From Folioceros fuciformis (taxonomy: Eukaryota; Anthocerotophyta; Anthocerotopsida; Anthocerotales), in NCBI GenBank assembly GCA_049999805.1, contig JBNGIO010006279.1:280485-344484 (forward strand): 64,000 bases of DNA, in the 5' to 3' direction. Positions 58,608 to 64,000 of this stretch are shown here, one piece after another. Under the pieces are notes generated by a model, which searched no databases, was not told where the DNA came from, and worked only from the letters and a program-made list of their open reading frames with translations. How positions within the stretch are numbered: the stretch's first letter is position 1; every line of letters starts with the position of its first letter. The position numbers and the translations under genes are program-made.

Positions 58608-60090
58608 CCTGCCCATTGTACATACCAGATGTAGTAGCTAGCAATCGAATTCAAGGTATCTCGGATTAGACCCATGTCCAGCAACCAGATGGTAGCGTGT
58701 CTGGAGTTCCGAGTCCAACACCAGTTCTGAATGCTGTACGAGATGCTAGTTTGCAATGTCGCAGACCCTGCGAACGGGAATATTCCAGTGAACGTCTGTA
58801 GGTCCTCCCCCAACTTGACACACCTCGATGTTGTGCTGAAGCACTCCCCTTGCTGGAAAGCAAGTACACTTCTGTGTTGCGTGAGTGTGGCGCTGAGCAT
58901 GGCGCATTGCATTCCAGAAACCGTTATGTTAACCGTTGCTTCTAACTGTAATGAAAGGCGACGTCAGAGGCAAGTACGTGGAAGGATCCTGGACCGACAA
59001 GTTTCCGACATGGTTGCAGGGTAGCAGCACCCGCCAACACATTCGCCGCATACGACCCAGGGAGGCAGGCAAGACTGCCTTTTTCCTCCACGACGCACTT
59101 TTTGTTCCGCTTCGCTCCTCGACCTGTCAGCTTCAGTGCCCCTAGACCTGTCGTCTGCTTGCTGCACGTACCTGCTGCTGCTCATATGTGGCTCACTGGA
59201 ACCTGCAGTCCCAGCTTCTGCGCTCTTGCGTAGCCCGATTGGTGGGACATAGCTGCGCAGAACCCGAAATGCCTGATTGTAAATGCACTTTAGCTGCAGT
59301 GCATGGTACGGGATCCCAGGACAGGAAGGGAGCTCCCTTCCGTGAAATGTAACATTTTCTAGCACAAAGAAATGTGGAATTATCTGGTCGTGCTCCTGTT
59401 GTGTGGCGGCAACGCTGGGCCTGGGCTCCACAAGCAGGCTGAGCTTTCTGTGGAATAAGTATCTATGAATCCAGACACTCCGCGTCGCAGCAACAGCTCT
59501 ACATCCGGTTGCGCCTCACCCGGAGATCTGCGAGTCTGCATGCATGTGGTGTCGGTCGGGGAGAGGCGATGTCCTGTGAGTAGGGTCGCGCTCCTGCAAG
59601 GCTAGGCTTGGGGAGGGGAGACAATCTGTTGGCAGGCAGGCATGGACCTATGCCGTGGCAGTGCTTGAGTCTGCCTTCCATTCCATCATTATTGTCAGTG
59701 TCTGGCACTGTTGACTGTGTGCCCGAACAAGCTTTGTGACAGAAAAACGGAGCACCAACAAGTTACCTCGCATCACCATGCTCAGCGGGCTGCACACTGC
59801 CATGGTCTTCATCCTGCTCTTGCAGCTTCTCTCGCTCTCAGAAGAGTGAAGAAGAAAGGGGTCCACAGTCTGTGGCAGGAGTATCAGCAAATCTCACAGC
59901 CTGGAGATTACTCCCATGTCGAGCTGATAAGACTGGGCCTAAATTTATTGAAGTTCTCCTCTGCGACGGTGGGACTTATTGTGATGTACTCAGTAACCCA
60001 GTCTAGGCGCTGGGTTCTCAGATTCTCCTGATCGTGTTTGTGGGTTCCAGGTTGCTGTGAGTGGGTGCAGATCGGTTACAGTCCACAACA
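58608..60090. other. Intergenic region between the kinesin and ergothioneine synthase genes
   Basis: Open frames up to 155 codons exist on both strands, but I recognise no motif. The last 300 bases probably hold the promoter and leader of the downstream gene. Confidence 0.5.
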
Positions 60091-62791
60091 ATGCAGGTGG
60101 TGCGGCGGGCTGTAGAGATGTCCTCGGAGGCTGCAGAGGTGCTAAAAGGCTTGCAGAAGGGGAGCAAGCAGATTCCCTTCACTTGCCTGTACGACCAGAA
60201 AGGATCTATCCTGTATGAGGAGATCACCGAGCTGGAAGAGTATTACCCGTTTCTTGCAGAGGAGGCCTTGCTGGAATCTTACGCTGATCAAATTGTTGAA
60301 CACGTGCCTCCGGGCAGTGTGGTGACGGAGCTGGGTTGTGGGACTGGAAGGAAGACTGCAATGTTGCTGAGAGCGCTGCTATCCCGACATGGAAGGTAGG
60401 CAGGAGGATGTTATGTTACTTGCATGGAAATCTTTGTTAACGAAGGCTGCTCTCTTCTGGGAGTGGCTGCTAACTGTGGGCGGTGTCTTGCAGGTGCACG
60501 TTTGCTGGGGTCGATGTGTCGCGGCCCTTTCTGGAATCGGCAACCAGGAACCTGTTGGCTTGTGTGCCCAGGCTGAAGCAGGGGGATCTGCACATGATGC
60601 AAGCCGATTATCTCGAGGGGTTGCAGCAAGTGAGGAAGAAGTTTCCCCATGAACTACTCACTGTGGTGTGGTTGGGAAGTAGTGTTGGGAATTTGAGCAA
60701 CGAGGGCGCTATTTCGTTCTTCAAAGACGTCACAACATGCGTTGGTCCTCATCACCAATTCTTTCTCTGCGCTGGTGAGTGAACTGTGCTGTTTTCCGGA
60801 ACGCGGCATCATCTGAAATCCACGCAACGGGTCCATCCAAATACTTCATCAACGTGACTCTCTTTTGCCAATCTAGACATGTGGAAAGACGAGTACACTC
60901 TTCATGCTGCGTATCACGATTCCAAGGGTGTTACGGAGAGATTCATCAAGAACGGTATGGCAAATGCCTTGAAGATGATAGGGGCTGATGTGACGGAGGA
61001 GGACGAGGAAAGCTGGGTGTACGAAGTGGAGGTGAACAGACGTCTGCGTCGGGTGGAGATGTATCTGCGTTTCCCGCGTGGAGTGCAGCTTCCGCAGGAC
61101 ATTTCCGTCAGCGGCATCATGTGCAAACGCCAACCCTTTCATGTCCCACATTCTTATCGCAGATTCAACGGTTTTGGACTTGTTTCTCATCTCACCTCCC
61201 TCTTCAAACATTTGTTGCTGCAGGTCAGGAGAAAGAGTGTTGGTGGAAGTCTCGAGGAAGTTCACCATCGCTGATCTGCAGCATCTGGCCACCCAAGCTG
61301 GGTACATCATAAGCGCCTCTTGGCACTCACCCGTGTACGGCAGCCAGATGCTGGTGCCCGCTCAGGAAGCATTTCGCCAGTGCTGGGATGACACTGACCA
61401 CATCTTCCGGGGACTAGACGACTGGCGTGTGAAGCCCATCGATCTCCGCCATCCCTTTTGCTTCTACTAGTGAGTCACACAATGCTTCTGTTCTTCCATC
61501 CACCATGAGTAGTATCAGTTTCGTTGCTGCATTGCGAAGTATCCTGGTTGTGATCCAACACATGCCTTCGTCGTGATGAGCTTACCTGGTCCTCGGGTAT
61601 TGCCCGTGGCCATGTTCCTGCAGTGGACATGTCCATGCCTTTGCCAAGCTCAAGCTCCTGCCCGACGAGGATGCTTCCCAACTGGATATGATGTTCTCCA
61701 GGGGGATCGACCCCAACGTAGGAGACCCCTCCAAGTGCCACTCCCATCCTGACATCCCTCCCGAATGGCCTGCAACAGAGGATATCAAGCAGTACGGGAA
61801 GCAGGTGAGAGAACAGATCCTGCAAGCACTGGCAGGCGGGATGATCAACATGCGGATGGTGAATTTCGGGCTCGAACATGAGCGGATGCACCAAGAAACT
61901 CTGCAGTACATGGTAGCGCAAGAGAGGAAACTTTCCTTCGAGAAGCACTTCGAGAGCAGGAAGCTTGAGCTCGCAAACGGCAGCGCCCACCACTCCAACG
62001 GCCATGCCAAGAAGCAGGCTACAGTGTACATTCCTCCAGGAGTAGTCCACATGGGGAACGACACCAGCGGTGGGCAATTCTGTTGGGACAACGAGTACCC
62101 GCCACACGAGAGCAGGGTGGATCATCCCTTTGTGGTGAGCAGCAGGCCAGTATCCATCTCCGACTTCCGCACCTTCGTGCTCCTGAACGGCTACCAGCAG
62201 ATGCGTTTCTGGAGGGAGGAGGAGTGCAGCTGCTTCCATGGAAAGGGTGTGAAGTGCCCCGCAACATGGTCGCTGCTGGACGGCGACTTCTGGGTCCACT
62301 CTCCGTCTTCGTCGCAGCATTGGAGTGAGGTTGCCAGTGAGCCGGTGTTTGTGAGCCTGGCGGAAGCCATGGCCTACTGCGCCTGGGCCGGGGCCAGGAT
62401 CATGACTCAGGCCGAGTATCACCGCATCCTGGACGTGGTGGACGCGGACTTTGAGCGACAGGAGAGGAAGCGTATGGTGCAGAGGGGTAACGTATATCGC
62501 AGTGATTATGGTAATAACAGCGGGGTGAACGGAGCTGGGGGGGCAAGGATAGAGCAGATTCGTACAGGTGGGTGGGAGTGGACAAGTTCCGTCTTTGAAC
62601 CATTCCCTGGATTCCAGCCGATGGTAGAGTACCCTGAATATTCTGCCGATTTCTTTGATGGTGAGCACTACGTTCTCAAAGGATCTTCCCCAGTGACCCA
62701 TCCTTCCATGTCTAGGGATTCTTTCAACAATTTCTATCAGCGGCTTTATCCTTACGTATTTGCCAAGTTCAGGTGTTGTTTTGATTTGTAG
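60091..62791 (+). CDS. EGT1: Egt1-type ergothioneine synthase: EgtD methyltransferase fused to EgtB sulfoxide synthase
   Basis: Exons 60091-60395, 60494-60774, 60877-61120, 61224-61469 and 61624-62791 join in phase to 747 residues. The N-terminal half is an EgtD-type SAM methyltransferase that makes hercynine from histidine: CLYDQKGSILYEEITELEEY, SAM motif VTELGCGTGRKT, VVWLGSSVGN and YHDSKGVTERFIKN. The C-terminal half is EgtB, a non-heme iron enzyme that adds cysteine with O2. Its DinB-like domain has HERMHQE (HxxxHxE, His444/His448/Glu450), with a further His near 361 in YGHVHAF. The FGE-type domain has VYIPPGVVHMGNDT, FCWDNEYPPHESRVDHPF, GWEWTSSVFEPFPGF and SADFFDGEHYVLKG. EgtD before EgtB is the order of fungal Egt1, not of OvoA. 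A C-S lyase is still needed to finish ergothioneine and is not in this window. Confidence 0.93.
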
Positions 62792-63069
62792 GTGCATCAG
62801 TTTTTGCTACTTCCTCGTCGCATCTCTTTGTTGCACAACTTGTGCAGCTGTGCAGACTATCTACGTGTTTGTAAGAAGCAAATTGAAGTGCATTGCACTT
62901 GTTAATCAAATGGTGTAGTATCCCGAAGGATTCACCGTCAGTTTGTAGCAACCATCACGTCTGTTGCAGTGCATATTCAAAGTCAGAACCGATCCTCCAC
63001 ACGACTGTTCACTTGACCAGTTTCAAATCTGTCAACAACTGGTGGATGCGTGGAGGTAAAGAATCCTTG
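62792..63069. other. Convergent intergenic region
   Basis: 3' flanks of the EGT1-like gene (+) and the hydrolase gene (-). Nothing else is seen. Confidence 0.5.
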
Positions 63070-64000
63070 TCAACAATCCGCCTTCCTGAGAACTCTCTCC
63101 AGGAAAGTACCGACCACGTCTGAAGCTTGCTTCTCTAACGTTTCTTGAGTGATCTCTCTTTGCTTCAACACCTGCTTGCCAACTTTGAACGAGTGATCCC
63201 CGCCTTCTACGATGAAGACCTCGTTCAGACCCGTCATGGAGGCTCGGACATGGTCAAGCTTGTCCACAGGACACATGGGGTCCTTGCTTCCCTGGATGAA
63301 CAGGATCGGAAGTGAAAGATCCAGTAATGTCGAGTCCCGGAGAACTCCATTCGCACCCTGCCAACTCCCGGACCTATCAGCGTCTTGCAGAACTTTCGTG
63401 CTGCTCGCATTCAAGGAGCACAGAACTGTACGCAAGCAAAGGCGGAACAACCTTCAGAGGATAACCCAGACACACTACAGCCGCGACACCAGCCTGTTCA
63501 TTAGCCGCAACCATGCAACTCACCCTGTCGTCAAACCAATTCTGCAGCTGAGAATTGTGATTCAAGGAGGATGCGAGGTGCAGAGAAGACCAATATGAAA
63601 TACGAGCACAAAACCTGGAGCCCATGGACTTTCCAACCAGCACCACGGGATGTCCAGGATGCCTAGAAGCAGCCTTCTTTACTTGAGCAAGGTGGAAATC
63701 CACCAGCTTTTCAGCTTTAGGCGGAGCCCCACGCTTACCTCCAGCCAGATCTGCCACAGATGCACGTTGTCAGACACCTCATCCCCCAGCCCTGCCCTCA
63801 CGCATCACTTCCCGTGTGCACATTGAGGTTACATGGGTAATCGAAGGTAACAACCTCCACCGCGTTGGTAGCAGCGTTCAACAGCTCCGACCACCTGCTT
63901 GTAATCAAACATCAGGCACCCGCAGAGAAATATCCCATCGCCCCAGCAAGTCCTGACACTCACCTGATCATCCAGGGCGAGGACGAGGAAGCCCCAGCCC
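63070..64000 (-). CDS. KANSL3/TEX30-like alpha/beta hydrolase (partial, N-terminus beyond window)
   Basis: The gene enters from the right end of the window. Exons read on the minus strand: 64000-~63963 (GWGFLVLALDDQ), about 63896-63832 (WSELLNAATNAVEVVTFDYP), about 63750-63610 (GGKRGAPPKAEKLVDFHLAQ, HPVVLVGKSMGSR), about 63523-63450 (VSCMVAANEQAGVAAVVCLGYPL), and about 63359-63070. The last exon contains LSLPILFIQGSKDPMCPVDK and EVFIVEGGDHSFKV, and the stop is at 63070. The Ser of GKSMGS, the Asp of GSKDPMC and the His of GGDHSF form a plausible triad. The family is a dienelactone-hydrolase-like group, and its substrate is unknown. Confidence 0.85.

Overview
This window is nuclear DNA of a green plant. 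The genes carry GT-AG introns and include plant-specific families: a Toc159 chloroplast import receptor, a plastid-type release factor PrfB, a farnesol/phytol kinase, a kinesin-14 with a calponin-homology domain and a plant MYND protein. There is also a plant-type tRNA-Trp and TTTAGGG-type repeats. Where I could fix introns from protein continuity they are short (37 to 151 bases of uncertainty aside, mostly 70-150 bases). Several genes are unusual for seed plants (an ABCD4/cblD fusion and a fungal-type Egt1). I therefore favour a seed-free land plant or streptophyte alga, without naming a species.

Layout. 1-1210: a decayed pogo/Tigger transposase. 1501-3882: a ten-exon MYND zinc-finger gene (+). 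3.9-7.0 kb: repeat-rich block of minisatellites in TIR-bounded units. 7.0-10.8 kb: a ROCO-type LRR/Roc/COR gene (-). 11.6-16.0 kb: an AT-rich island with an unrecognised three-exon gene (-) encoding a 13-residue repeat tract, and telomere-like inverted repeats. 17.1-19.0 kb: condensation-domain acyltransferase-like gene (+). 19.7-20.5 kb: type II peroxiredoxin (-). 21.99-22.06 kb: tRNA-Trp (-). 22.6-27.1 kb: Toc159-family receptor (+). 28.8-30.9 kb: SirB1/transglutaminase-like protein (+). 31.5-32.4 kb: gypsy-type gag remnant with a 41-bp minisatellite. 33.4-35.7 kb: LETM1-like mitochondrial protein (+). 36.0-37.8 kb: farnesol/phytol kinase (-). 38.1-40.0 kb: organellar release factor 2 (-). 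40.5-43.9 kb: the ABCD4-like transporter with an internal cblD/MMADHC domain (+). 44.9-46.2 kb: ABHD17-like hydrolase (-). 46.2-51.3 kb: no gene recognised, two gaps. 51.3-58.6 kb: CH-domain kinesin-14 (+). 60.1-62.8 kb: EgtD-EgtB ergothioneine synthase (+). 63.1 kb to the end: KANSL3/TEX30-like hydrolase (-, N-terminus outside the window).

The genes do not form one pathway. Several serve organelles: protein import (Toc159), plastid translation termination (PrfB), isoprenoid alcohol salvage (farnesol kinase) and mitochondrial ion balance (LETM1). Two serve thiol redox chemistry (peroxiredoxin, ergothioneine). The outstanding item is the gene at 40548-43898. It joins a lysosomal/vacuolar cobalamin-exporter-type ABC half transporter to a cobalamin-trafficking cblD-like domain in one reading frame, which suggests that this plant handles vitamin B12.
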